Assembly (NCBI RefSeq): GCF_902497995.1
Contig: NZ_CABVII010000024.1
Coordinates: 36,623-100,622, forward strand
DNA length: 64,000 nucleotides
From: Pseudomonas fluorescens
GTDB taxonomy: Bacteria; Pseudomonadota; Gammaproteobacteria; Pseudomonadales; Pseudomonadaceae
Direction of reading: 5' to 3'
Notes under the pieces: generated by a model
What the model saw: only the letters and a program-made list of their open reading frames with translations
Told to the model about the DNA's origin: nothing
The model's database searches: none
Program-made: the position numbers and the translations under genes
Shown here: one piece after another, positions 1-8,400 of the stretch
Layout of the letters: every line of letters starts with the position of its first letter
Numbering within the stretch: the stretch's first letter is position 1

Positions 1-739
1 CGGGAACCAGCATGCCTTTGGCGTATTCTTCGGTGCGTCGGGCGATTTCCCAGGCGCCGGGCAGGCGCGACAGGACCTTTTTGCTGCCTTCGCGCATGCT
101 CGCGTAAGTGCGGCTGGAAAGAATCTTCGCCAGGTAGTTCGACAGCCCGCCAACGTTGCGCGAGATCGACATGTCGTTGTCGTTGAGGATCACCAGCATG
201 TTGGCGTTCACTTCCGGCGCGTGGTTCAGCGCCTCGAACGCCATGCCGGCGGTCAATGCACCGTCGCCGATCACGGCAATCGCCTTGCGATCACTGTTCT
301 GCAGGCGGGCGGCAATGGCCATGCCCAGCGCTGCGCTGATCGAAGTGCTGGAGTGACCGACGCCAAAGGTGTCGTATTCGCTCTCGGAACGACGCGGGAA
401 AGCGGCGACGCCGTCCTTCTGGCGCAGGGTGCCCATGCGCTCGCGACGGCCCGTGAGGATTTTGTGCGGATAGGCCTGATGACCCACGTCCCACACCAGA
501 CGGTCATCCGGGGTGTCGAACACGTAATGCAACGCGATGGTCAGCTCGATGACGCCCAGGCCGGCACCGAAATGCCCGCCGGTCTGACCGACCGTATAGA
601 GCAATTCCAGGCGCAACTCATCGGCCAGGGTTTCCAGCTCGGCTTCGCCTAACCGGCGCAGGCCGTCCGGCGTGTTGGCACGGTCGAGCAGGGGCGTGGT
701 CGGGCGCTTGCGGGGAATCTCATGAAACGTCGTGGGCAT
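1..739 (-). CDS. dxs: 1-deoxy-D-xylulose-5-phosphate synthase, N-terminal part (runs off the window edge)
   Basis: Condenses pyruvate and glyceraldehyde 3-phosphate to DXP, the first step of the MEP isoprenoid pathway, using thiamine diphosphate. About 246 N-terminal codons are present, beginning MPTTFHEIPRKRP at the ATG read leftward from 739; the C-terminal part lies beyond position 1. The TPP motif begins GDGALTAGMAFEALN and is followed by ILNDNDMSISRNVGG; the upstream block DVGHQAYPHKILTGR is also typical of Dxs. It lies downstream of xseB and ispA on the same strand, the usual gamma-proteobacterial order. Only the truncation by the window is abnormal. Confidence 0.96.
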   Translation of the reverse strand, partial: MPTTFHEIPRKRPTTPLLDRANTPDGLRRLGEAELETLADELRLELLYTVGQTGGHFGAGLGVIELTIALHYVFDTPDDRLVWDVGHQAYPHKILTGRRERMGTLRQKDGVAAFPRRSESEYDTFGVGHSSTSISAALGMAIAARLQNSDRKAIAVIGDGALTAGMAFEALNHAPEVNANMLVILNDNDMSISRNVGGLSNYLAKILSSRTYASMREGSKKVLSRLPGAWEIARRTEEYAKGMLVP

Positions 740-831
740 CAGGCGAATCGTTATAGGTATAAAAGAGGCGGCAGTTTACCTGATGCATCGCCCCCTGCCC
801 ACGCGTTGGTTTTAACTTGGCGGATACGCCG

Positions 832-1719
832 TCAGTTGCGCCGGTCGACGATATAGCGGGCCAGGTCGCGTAACGGCTCGGCTGCCGCGTCAAACGGTCG
901 CAGGGCATGCAGGGCCTGATCGCGCAATTCCAGGGCGTAGGCCTTGGCTGCGTCGAGGCCTAGCAATGCCGGATAGGTCGGCTTGTCCCGCGCGATGTCG
1001 GCACCTTGGCGTTTGCCGAGGGTTTGGGTATCGCTTTCGACGTCGAGAATGTCGTCCTGCACCTGAAACGCCAGGCCGATGGCCTGTGCATAAGCCTGCA
1101 ACGACTTCAACTGATCTTTCTGGGCACGACCGCTGGCCAGGGCGCCGAGTTGGACGCTAGCCTCGATCAGCGCACCGGTCTTGTGCCGATGCATGTACTC
1201 AAGGGCTTTTTGATCGAGTTTCAAACCGACCGAACCGAGGTCGATGGCTTGGCCGCCGACCATGCCGGCCGGGCCTGCCGCCAGCGCCAGGGCGCTGACC
1301 ATTTGCAGGCGGGTTTCGGCACCCGCAGTGTTCAGGCGCGGATCGAGCAGGGCGCTGAAGGCCAGGCTCTGCAACCCGTCGCCAGCCAGGATCGCGCAGG
1401 CTTCGTCGAATTTCCTGTGCGTAGTCGGCTGGCCACGACGCAGGTCGTCGTCGTCCATGGCCGGCAAATCGTCGTGCACCAGGGAATAGGCGTGGATCAG
1501 CTCCACGGCACACGCCGCGCCGTTGGCGTGTTCAGCCTTGCCGCCCAGCGCTTCGCAGGCGGCGTAGGCCAGCAACGGCCGCACCCGTTTGCCGCCGTTC
1601 ATCACGCTGTAGCGCATGGCTTCGTAAAGGCGTGCAAGCTCGGGGCCTGGCGCGATGAACAGGCTTTCCAGTGCCGCGTTGACACGGGCCTGGCTGGTTG
1701 CCGAATACGTTGCAATCAT
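832..1719 (-). CDS. ispA: (2E,6E)-farnesyl diphosphate synthase
   Basis: Makes farnesyl diphosphate from IPP and DMAPP/GPP in the cytoplasm, feeding ubiquinone and undecaprenyl phosphate synthesis. The 295-residue protein has the first Asp-rich motif DDLPAMD near residues 83-89 and the second, DDILDVESD, near 222-230; both bind the Mg-diphosphate. GGKRVRPLL near 42-50 is the conserved substrate-binding block. The start ATG overlaps the end of xseB by 4 bp, implying translational coupling in an xseB-ispA-dxs operon. Length is normal for the family. Confidence 0.97.
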   Translation of the reverse strand: MIATYSATSQARVNAALESLFIAPGPELARLYEAMRYSVMNGGKRVRPLLAYAACEALGGKAEHANGAACAVELIHAYSLVHDDLPAMDDDDLRRGQPTTHRKFDEACAILAGDGLQSLAFSALLDPRLNTAGAETRLQMVSALALAAGPAGMVGGQAIDLGSVGLKLDQKALEYMHRHKTGALIEASVQLGALASGRAQKDQLKSLQAYAQAIGLAFQVQDDILDVESDTQTLGKRQGADIARDKPTYPALLGLDAAKAYALELRDQALHALRPFDAAAEPLRDLARYIVDRRN

Positions 1720-1958
1720 TCTGGCAAATCCGCGTCGAAGGGTTCCTCGGCCAACTCGCCATCACGTTCGAGCAGCACTTGAACCTTTTGTTCGGCCTGG
1801 GCCAGCGCCGCCTGGCAATCGCGGGTCAGGCCGATGCCTTGCTCGAAAGCCGTCAGCGAGTCTTCCAGGGACAATTCGCCATTCTCCAGACGCTCGACCA
1901 GCGTTTGCAGTTCAGCGAGCGATTGTTCGAAATCCAGTGCAGCTTTTTTGCGGGCCAT
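1716..1958 (-). CDS. xseB: Exodeoxyribonuclease VII small subunit
   Basis: Small subunit of exonuclease VII, which degrades single-stranded DNA together with XseA (not in this window). The 80-residue acidic helical protein begins MARKKAALDFEQSLAELQTLV and contains the family signature LENGELSLEDSLTAFEQGI. It is the first gene of the leftward xseB-ispA-dxs operon and overlaps ispA by 4 bp. Its 5' side faces the divergent macroglobulin operon across about 350 bp. Confidence 0.95.
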   Translation of the reverse strand: MARKKAALDFEQSLAELQTLVERLENGELSLEDSLTAFEQGIGLTRDCQAALAQAEQKVQVLLERDGELAEEPFDADLPE

Positions 1959-2311
1959 GGCGGCTAATTCCGGTTGACGTTAAACCGGCGCGACACTAGC
2001 AGACATGGGGGGTATGGGCAAATGAGCGGGGTATTGGGAGTTGCAGTTTGCGGCGTCTCCAAGAGTGATCTGGGTTATTCGGCTCATTTTGTGAGCCGAA
2101 TAAGCTCGCTATTCGGCTCACGCCCGGCAAATCCCATGATTCCTACAGCAAATAGAGATCTGTCTGATTGTTAAAAAACCGCTGAATGGCTAATCTTCGG
2201 GTCTTCTACAACCCCACAGTCACGGGGCTTTCAGACGAAACGCAGGGTTTTGATCTGTAACGCGCCGAGGATCAGGCGCAAGGTTTCGTCAGGCATGGCA
2301 GGAGGCGTCAC
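1959..2311. promoter_or_regulatory. Divergent intergenic region with a strong repeated palindrome
   Basis: This 353-bp gap separates leftward xseB from the rightward macroglobulin operon. It holds a perfect 12-bp inverted repeat, TTATTCGGCTCA at 2075-2086 and TGAGCCGAATAA at 2092-2103, with a 5-bp loop. A third half-site, ATTCGGCTCA, lies at 2111-2120. The shape is that of an operator for a dimeric DNA-binding protein rather than a terminator, because no T-run follows. No convincing protein-coding frame is present. A good Shine-Dalgarno (AGGAGG, 2300-2305) precedes the first operon gene. Confidence 0.6.
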
Positions 2312-3103
2312 ATGCGTTCATGGCTGCTGTTGCTGATGGGGCTGGTCTGCGCCACCGCTGCCAAGGCCGAACCCACGGCCGAACTGTCGGAACCGGTAGG
2401 CGGCTGGCGCTACAACGGCCTGCTGGACCGCAGTGAATATCCTCAGGTCGCCTATCCCACGCCGCCCATCGACCGCGGCGTGCAGCGCAATCGCACGATG
2501 ATCGAAGGCCAGCTCAAGGCCATCGGCACCCAGCGCGGGCCCCATACCCTGGCGGTCAACGGCAATCCCCTCAATCTGTACACCGACGACCAAGGACGTT
2601 TCGCCCGGCCGTATGCCTTTGGCGCCGGCTCCAACAGCGTCGAAGTGCGCAGTGCCGAAGGCCAGTCGCTCAAGCGCGTTCAATTCTATGAAGCCAACAA
2701 CCTGCGCACGCCGGCGCGGATTCGCCTGGTGCTGGGTTGGGATGATCCGAAGGCCGAGCTTGACCTGCACATCATTACCCCGGACGGCCAGCATGCGTTC
2801 TGGGCGCGCCCGGCGATGAACAACGGCGGTGGCCTGGACCCGGATGGCGTCGATGGCCCCGGTCCGGAAATGTTCACCATGACCGCGCCGATGCAGGGCA
2901 CCTATCTGGTTTATGTGAACTATTGGGGCAACTTCGGCAGCGGCGGCTATAACTTCGATGAGCGCGGTAACCAGAACGAGGTGATTACCTCGCAAATCAA
3001 CCTGGTTATTAACGAAAACACCGTCGACGAGAAACGCGAGACCTTCATCGTGCCCCTGCGCGCGATCGGTGACCTGCTGCTGGTCAAGACTTTCAACTAT
3101 TGA
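2312..3103 (+). CDS. magA: DUF2135 (YfaP-like) periplasmic protein, first gene of the macroglobulin operon
   Basis: Secreted protein of 263 residues with a clear signal peptide (MRSWLLLLMGLVCATAAKA). The C-terminal half has the DUF2135 beta-sandwich pattern: WDDPKAELDLHIITPDGQH, then GPGPEMFTM and GTYLVYVNYWG. It is a paralogue of the last operon gene (11668-12483), sharing the GGWR, SNSVEVRS and LDLHxITPDG blocks. The start is fixed by AGGAGG seven bases upstream. By gene order it matches E. coli yfaP and, as I recall, the P. aeruginosa macroglobulin operon magA-F, so a role in the periplasmic macroglobulin complex is inferred; the biochemical activity is unknown. Confidence 0.8.
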   Translation: MRSWLLLLMGLVCATAAKAEPTAELSEPVGGWRYNGLLDRSEYPQVAYPTPPIDRGVQRNRTMIEGQLKAIGTQRGPHTLAVNGNPLNLYTDDQGRFARPYAFGAGSNSVEVRSAEGQSLKRVQFYEANNLRTPARIRLVLGWDDPKAELDLHIITPDGQHAFWARPAMNNGGGLDPDGVDGPGPEMFTMTAPMQGTYLVYVNYWGNFGSGGYNFDERGNQNEVITSQINLVINENTVDEKRETFIVPLRAIGDLLLVKTFNY

Positions 3104-3139
3104 ACATCTCGCACCACGGATGAATTGTGCTTTGTAAAC

Positions 3140-4846
3140 ATGAGCGTGAACATGAGCGATAACACTGTGACGCCGGCCAAACCTTCCCGGCGCTGGCCGG
3201 TGCTGCTGGTCGGGCTGTTCCTGGTGGCGGACGTAGCGGCCGGATTGGGCTGGTTCATGCACAACCCCAAGGCGCCGCCGGTACAATTAGCCAGCGACAA
3301 GTTGGGCATGAGCCGGCCGGACGGTTTGCTCGAAACCCACTCCTTGAGCCAGTTGCCCAAGGATTTGCTGGCAGTGCCGTTTCTCAAGGAAACTCTCACC
3401 GAAGATTTCGTCTTCTATTACCAAACCCATGCCGATCGCCTTGGCTTGATCGGCAGTTTGCGGCGGATCATTTACGAGCATGACCTGAAACTGCAGGACA
3501 GCCTGATCGAGGAGCTGTTCGATCAACCAGCGGACGTGGCGTTGTGGCGCGGGGCGGATGGCCGACTCAGGGACTTCCTGTTGGTGATGGATCGCGGTGG
3601 CCTGGCCAAGGTGCTGGAACCGCTGGCCAAAGTGGCGCTGGATGATACGCAGCTGACCAGGCTCGGCGAGGTGAACGTCGGCGCCGACGAGGTGGCGCTT
3701 TATCAGCTCAACTACAACGCCAGCCGGGCCCTGGTGTTCGCCTCCCATGGCGACAAACTGGTGGTGCTGTCGAATCCGTCCAGACTCTACGATCCGGGCA
3801 GCGGCACGCCAGAAAAACCGGGCAGCGTCTCGACCCAGGCCATCGCCGCATTGCTCAACGGCGACAAACTGTTCCCCGAAGCTTTTGGCCTGCAACCGCG
3901 AGCGCCTGAGGTTAAGCAGCGTCTGTCGGTCAATTCCAGCGTCCTGGCCATGGGGTATCAGCGCTTCATCCCCAACTTCGCCGGCCTGCGTTTCGACATG
4001 GACGACAAGGGCTGGCACAGCTTTCTCGCCATGGATGAACTGGAAAACCAGGCGGATTTCGATTTCAAGCCGATCTGGCAAGCCATGCCCATGGGTGCCA
4101 GCGCTTGCGTGGCCTTGCCCCTGGCCGCCGAACAGCAGCAACCGCTGCTGGTAAAACTCGGCGCTGACGATGCGGTTGCACAGGCCCTGACCGAGCACAT
4201 GGCGGTTGCCGCCGGCCTGTGCTGGTATGCCGATTCGCGGCTGTACACGCCATTGTTGGTGGCCAGCCTGAACGACGATGACAGCGCAAAGCTCGACGGC
4301 GATCTGGGCAATCTGTTCGGCTCGATGGTCGGTGCTTACGAAGGCAAGGTCGAAGGGCACGCCTTCCCGGTGGTCGAGAAACAGCAGGGTGAAACCCATC
4401 AGTGGCAACGCCAGGTCAGCTCCAACTTCGGCCCGTATAAGGCCAGGGATGCCGAGCAACCGGACGCGATCACCGGCAAGGCATTCATGCGCGTGAGCCT
4501 GGCACGCCACGGTTCGACGCTGCTGTTTTCCCTCGACGACAAACTGGTCGACAAGGCCCTCGGCACTCTCGACAAACGCTTCCCGCCGATGGCCGACGTC
4601 GTGCCCAAAGACCTGCTGATGCCGGTCTACTTCGGTCCGGATTCCATGGCGCAGCTGATGCAACAGGAAACCCTCGACAGCCTGCCGCAGGACATGGAAC
4701 CGGTGTTCTACAACGCCGCGCAAACCTACCTGATCCCGAAGCTGCGCAAGCTCGGCGGCTATGGCAAATATGCCCTGATTCTGCCTGAAGGCAGCGAGCC
4801 CGACGGCCATTGGCAGTGGCTGCCGCTGGAATGGAAAGCCCTGTGA
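3140..4846 (+). CDS. magB: DUF2138 (YfaA-like) membrane-anchored protein
   Basis: Protein of about 568 residues with a single N-terminal transmembrane segment (WPVLLVGLFLVADVAAGLGWF) after a short basic cytoplasmic start, leaving a large periplasmic domain. It fits DUF2138/YfaA in length, in position and in blocks such as DGLLETHSLSQLPKDLLAVP and LIRSL-like helices. ATG at 3140 or 3152 are both possible starts; neither has a strong Shine-Dalgarno. It lies between the DUF2135 and DUF1175 genes with short spacing, consistent with one transcript. It could anchor or dock the macroglobulin; this is inferred from context, not from a motif. Confidence 0.75.
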   Translation: MSVNMSDNTVTPAKPSRRWPVLLVGLFLVADVAAGLGWFMHNPKAPPVQLASDKLGMSRPDGLLETHSLSQLPKDLLAVPFLKETLTEDFVFYYQTHADRLGLIGSLRRIIYEHDLKLQDSLIEELFDQPADVALWRGADGRLRDFLLVMDRGGLAKVLEPLAKVALDDTQLTRLGEVNVGADEVALYQLNYNASRALVFASHGDKLVVLSNPSRLYDPGSGTPEKPGSVSTQAIAALLNGDKLFPEAFGLQPRAPEVKQRLSVNSSVLAMGYQRFIPNFAGLRFDMDDKGWHSFLAMDELENQADFDFKPIWQAMPMGASACVALPLAAEQQQPLLVKLGADDAVAQALTEHMAVAAGLCWYADSRLYTPLLVASLNDDDSAKLDGDLGNLFGSMVGAYEGKVEGHAFPVVEKQQGETHQWQRQVSSNFGPYKARDAEQPDAITGKAFMRVSLARHGSTLLFSLDDKLVDKALGTLDKRFPPMADVVPKDLLMPVYFGPDSMAQLMQQETLDSLPQDMEPVFYNAAQTYLIPKLRKLGGYGKYALILPEGSEPDGHWQWLPLEWKAL

Positions 4847-5481
4847 TCGCACTCATCCGAAGCCTCGGCCTGCTGGCGATGCTGCTGGGCAGTCGCGTCT
4901 TTGCCGGCGAAGCTGCAGCGCTCGACCCACAGCAATCCCAGGTATTCCGCGCCTGGTTCGTGCGTATCGCCCAGGAACAACTGACCCAGGGCCCGAGCCC
5001 GCGCTGGTACCAGCAGGACTGCGCCGGCCTGGTGCGGTTCGCCGCCAATGAAGCGTTGAAAGTGCATGACGATAAATGGCTACGCAGCAATGGCCTGTCC
5101 AACCGCTACCTGCCACCGGAACTGCAACTGAGCGATGCGCAACGAAGCCTGGCCCGGCAATGGCGGCAGGGCGGCGGCAAGGTCGGGCCGTACGTCAACG
5201 CGATCAAGCTGATCCAGTTCAACAGCCATTTGGTCGGCCGCGATATAGCGCAGGCCCGGCCCGGGGACCTGATGTTTTTCGATCAGGGCGACGACCAGCA
5301 CCTGATGATCTGGATGGGCCGCTACATCGCCTATCACACCGGCACCACTACCCCGACCGACAACGGCATGCGTTCCGCGAGCCTGCAGCAACTCATGACA
5401 TGGAAGGACACACGATGGATACCCGACGCAGCCAACCCCAACTTCATCGGCGTCTATCGACTGAACTTTCTCTCCCAATGA
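4843..5481 (+). CDS. magC: DUF1175 (YfaT-like) secreted protein with NlpC/P60-like Cys-His pattern
   Basis: Protein of about 212 residues with an N-terminal signal peptide (IALIRSLGLLAMLLGSRVFA). The core has QDCAGLVRFA with Cys near residue 60, then GDLMFFDQGDDQHLMIWMG with His near 153 and YIAYHTG just after. This is the order and spacing of a papain-fold NlpC/P60-type cysteine hydrolase, so a peptidoglycan or peptide hydrolase is plausible but untested. The start could be GTG 4843, overlapping the upstream TGA, or the in-frame ATG at 4831. The 3' end overlaps the macroglobulin start by 4 bp. Confidence 0.78.
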   Translation: MIALIRSLGLLAMLLGSRVFAGEAAALDPQQSQVFRAWFVRIAQEQLTQGPSPRWYQQDCAGLVRFAANEALKVHDDKWLRSNGLSNRYLPPELQLSDAQRSLARQWRQGGGKVGPYVNAIKLIQFNSHLVGRDIAQARPGDLMFFDQGDDQHLMIWMGRYIAYHTGTTTPTDNGMRSASLQQLMTWKDTRWIPDAANPNFIGVYRLNFLSQ

Positions 5482-8400
5482 TCGGTGCCCGCATGCTGCG
5501 TTTTTTGCCTCTGCTGTTGGTATTGGTGCTGCCTTTTTCGGCGGTGTATGCCGAAGACACCGTCGAGCCGAGCGGCTATTCGCCGCTGGCCGGCGAAAGC
5601 TTTTTCCTGCTGGCTGACAGCAGCTTCGCCAGTGACGAACAGGCGATGGTGCGTCTAGAAGCGCCGGGCCGTGACTATCGCCGGTTTCGCATGGAGCCTT
5701 ACGGCGGCGCCGATATTCGCGTGTATCGCATCGACAAGCCGCTGGATTTCCTCAAGCGCCAGAAGAACCTGCATCGGGTGGTCAGCGATGGCCAGTTCAA
5801 GGGCGAAGGCCTGTCGAACACCCTCGCGTACCTGTGGGACAACTGGTACCGCAAATCACGTCGGGTGATGCAGCGGGCGTTTTCCTACGAGTCGCGTAAA
5901 CAAGTCACCGAAGAAGTGCCGGAATTGAAGATGGGGACGGCCATCGCCGCGCCAACGCCCTACGACGCGCAGCCGCAATTTGCGCTGATTCCGGGTCTGC
6001 CGGTGATCAGCCAATTCCGTTATCCGCTGTGGCAAGCCCAACCGATCCAGCCGCCTGCAGGGGTGAACCTGGCCGGTTCTTCCAGCGAATTCGTCAGTGT
6101 TGCACCGGGCAACGTGTACATCCCGTTGGGCAAGCTGAAACCGGGTCTGTATCTGGTGGAAGCACTGATCGGCAAATACCGCGCGACCACCATGGTCTTC
6201 GTTTCCAACACCGTGGCGGTGAGCAAGATTGCCGGTGATGAACTGGTGGTCTGGGCCGCGCGTAAACACCAAGGCAGTTCGGTGTCTAAGGTCAATGTGC
6301 TGTGGACCGATGGCCTCGGCGTGATGAGCAGTGGCGCCACCGATGCCGATGGTTTGCTGCGCCTGAAACACGTCAGCCCGGAGCGTTCGTTTGTGATCGG
6401 CGAGGACGAAGAGGGCGGGGTGTTCGTCTCCGAAAACTTCTATTACGACAGCGAAATCTACGACACCAAACTTTATGCCTTTACCGACCGGCCGCTGTAT
6501 CGGCCGGGGGATTGGGTATCGCTGAAAATCGTCGGTCGCGAGTTCAGGAATGCTCGCGACTCGGTGCAACCGACCGCCGCCGACGTCAACGTCACCGTGC
6601 TCGATGCCACCGGCACCGCACTGCAATCCCTGGCGCTGAAACTCGATTCCAGGTCTGGGACCCAGGGTCGCTTCCAGTTGCCAGACAACGCCGTGGCGGG
6701 CGGTTATGAATTGCGGTTCAGCTACAAGGATCAGGCCTACAGCAGCGCCTTTCGCGTCGCCGAGTACATCAAGCCGCACTTTGAAATCGCGCTGAACCAG
6801 GCCAAGCAGGATTACCGCACTGGCGAACCCGTGAAGGGCAGTCTTGTGCTGCTATACCCGGACGGCAAGCCGGTGGCCAACGCCAGGTTGAGCCTGAACC
6901 TGCGCGCCCAGCAACTGTCGATGGTCGACAATGAACTGCAATACCTCGGGCAGTTCCCGGTGGAGCTGACCAGTACTGAACTGACCACCGATGCCAAGGG
7001 CAGCGCTACCCTTGAACTGCCGGCTGCCGAGAAGCCGAGTCGCTACATGCTGACTGTATTCGCCAGCGATGGCGCGGCGTACCGGGTCAAGACCACCAAG
7101 GAAATCCTCATCGACCGCGGCGCCGCGAGTTTCAGTCTGCGCGCACCCCAGCGTTTCAGCGCGGTGGGCGACAAGGTTGCGTTCAGTTATCTGCATGAAG
7201 GTGGCAGCGAGCAAAGCAAGACAGTCACGCCGAGCAGTTATGAGTGGGTGCGTCTGGAAGACCAGAGCACTGGCGAAGGCCAGCTGGCCGCCACCGATAA
7301 AGGCTTCACTTTGGCGTTTGAGCGTCCGGGCACTTACAACCTGGCGCTGAAGGATGACCAAGGCCGTATCGTGGGTGCGAACGGGCATTCAGTCACCGGC
7401 GATGGCGTCAAAGCCGTACCGGGAACCGTGGAAATCGTCCTCGATAAACCGGAGTACAACGCGGGCGATGAAGCGCTCGCGCTGATCACTTTCCCTGAAC
7501 CCGTCAGCGATGCACTGCTGTCGTTGGAGCGGGACAAAGTCGAGGCGACTGCGCTGCTGTCCAAGGGCGACGACTGGCTGAAAATGGAAAAACTCAGTGA
7601 CACCCAATACCGCGCGCGCATCCCGGTCAAAGATACCTTTGCGCCGAACCTGACGTTTTCGGTTCTGTACACGAAGGGAGGTCAGTACAGTTTCCAGAAC
7701 GCCGGCATCAAGGTCGTTGCGCCGCAAATCGACGTAGCGATCACCACCGACAAAGAGTCGTATCAACCTGGCGACACAGTGTCGGTCGACCTCACCACCC
7801 AGTTCGCCGGCAAACCGATTCCAGCGCACCTGACGGTCAGCGTGGTCGACGAAATGGTCTACGCGCTGCAACCGGAAGTCGCGCCGGGCATCGACCAGTT
7901 CTTCTATCATCCGCGCCGCAACAACGTGCGCACCAGCGCCAGTCTGTCGTTCATCAGCTACGACGTGGCACTGCCGGGCAGCCCGGGTGCGCCGGGCACA
8001 GCCAACCGCAGCGAGCGCGGGGTGAAAGTGCTGGAGCGGCCGCGTCGCGAAGACGTCGACACCGCCGCCTGGCAGCCGGAATTGGTGACCGATGCCAATG
8101 GCAAAACCCGTTTCACCTTCAAGATGCCGGACTCCCTGACCCGCTGGCGCATCACCGCCCGGGCCATCGCCGATGACGGCCAGGTCGGGCAGAAAAAACA
8201 ATTCGTGCGCTCGGAAAAGCCGCTGTACCTGAAGTGGAGCGGGCCGACCCGGTTCCGCCGCGGCGACACCCCGGATCTCGGTGTATTCGCTTTCAGTCAG
8301 GCCGCGAAACCGGTGGCGGCGGAGCTGGTGATTCATTACGGCGGCACCGAACGGCGTGTCCCGGTGACGTTGAATAACGGCATCAATTACCTCCCACTGC

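Noticed and set aside
2318..4852. Long leftward open frames of 322 and 521 codons opposite the DUF2135 and DUF2138 genes
   Set aside because: They mirror the real genes. The rightward proteins have signal or anchor sequences and family blocks; the opposite frames have none and arise from high GC at third positions.
5076..5477. An N-terminal extension of the macroglobulin frame to 5076
   Set aside because: It lies inside the DUF1175 gene and precedes a clear signal peptide at 5478; the extension would bury that signal.
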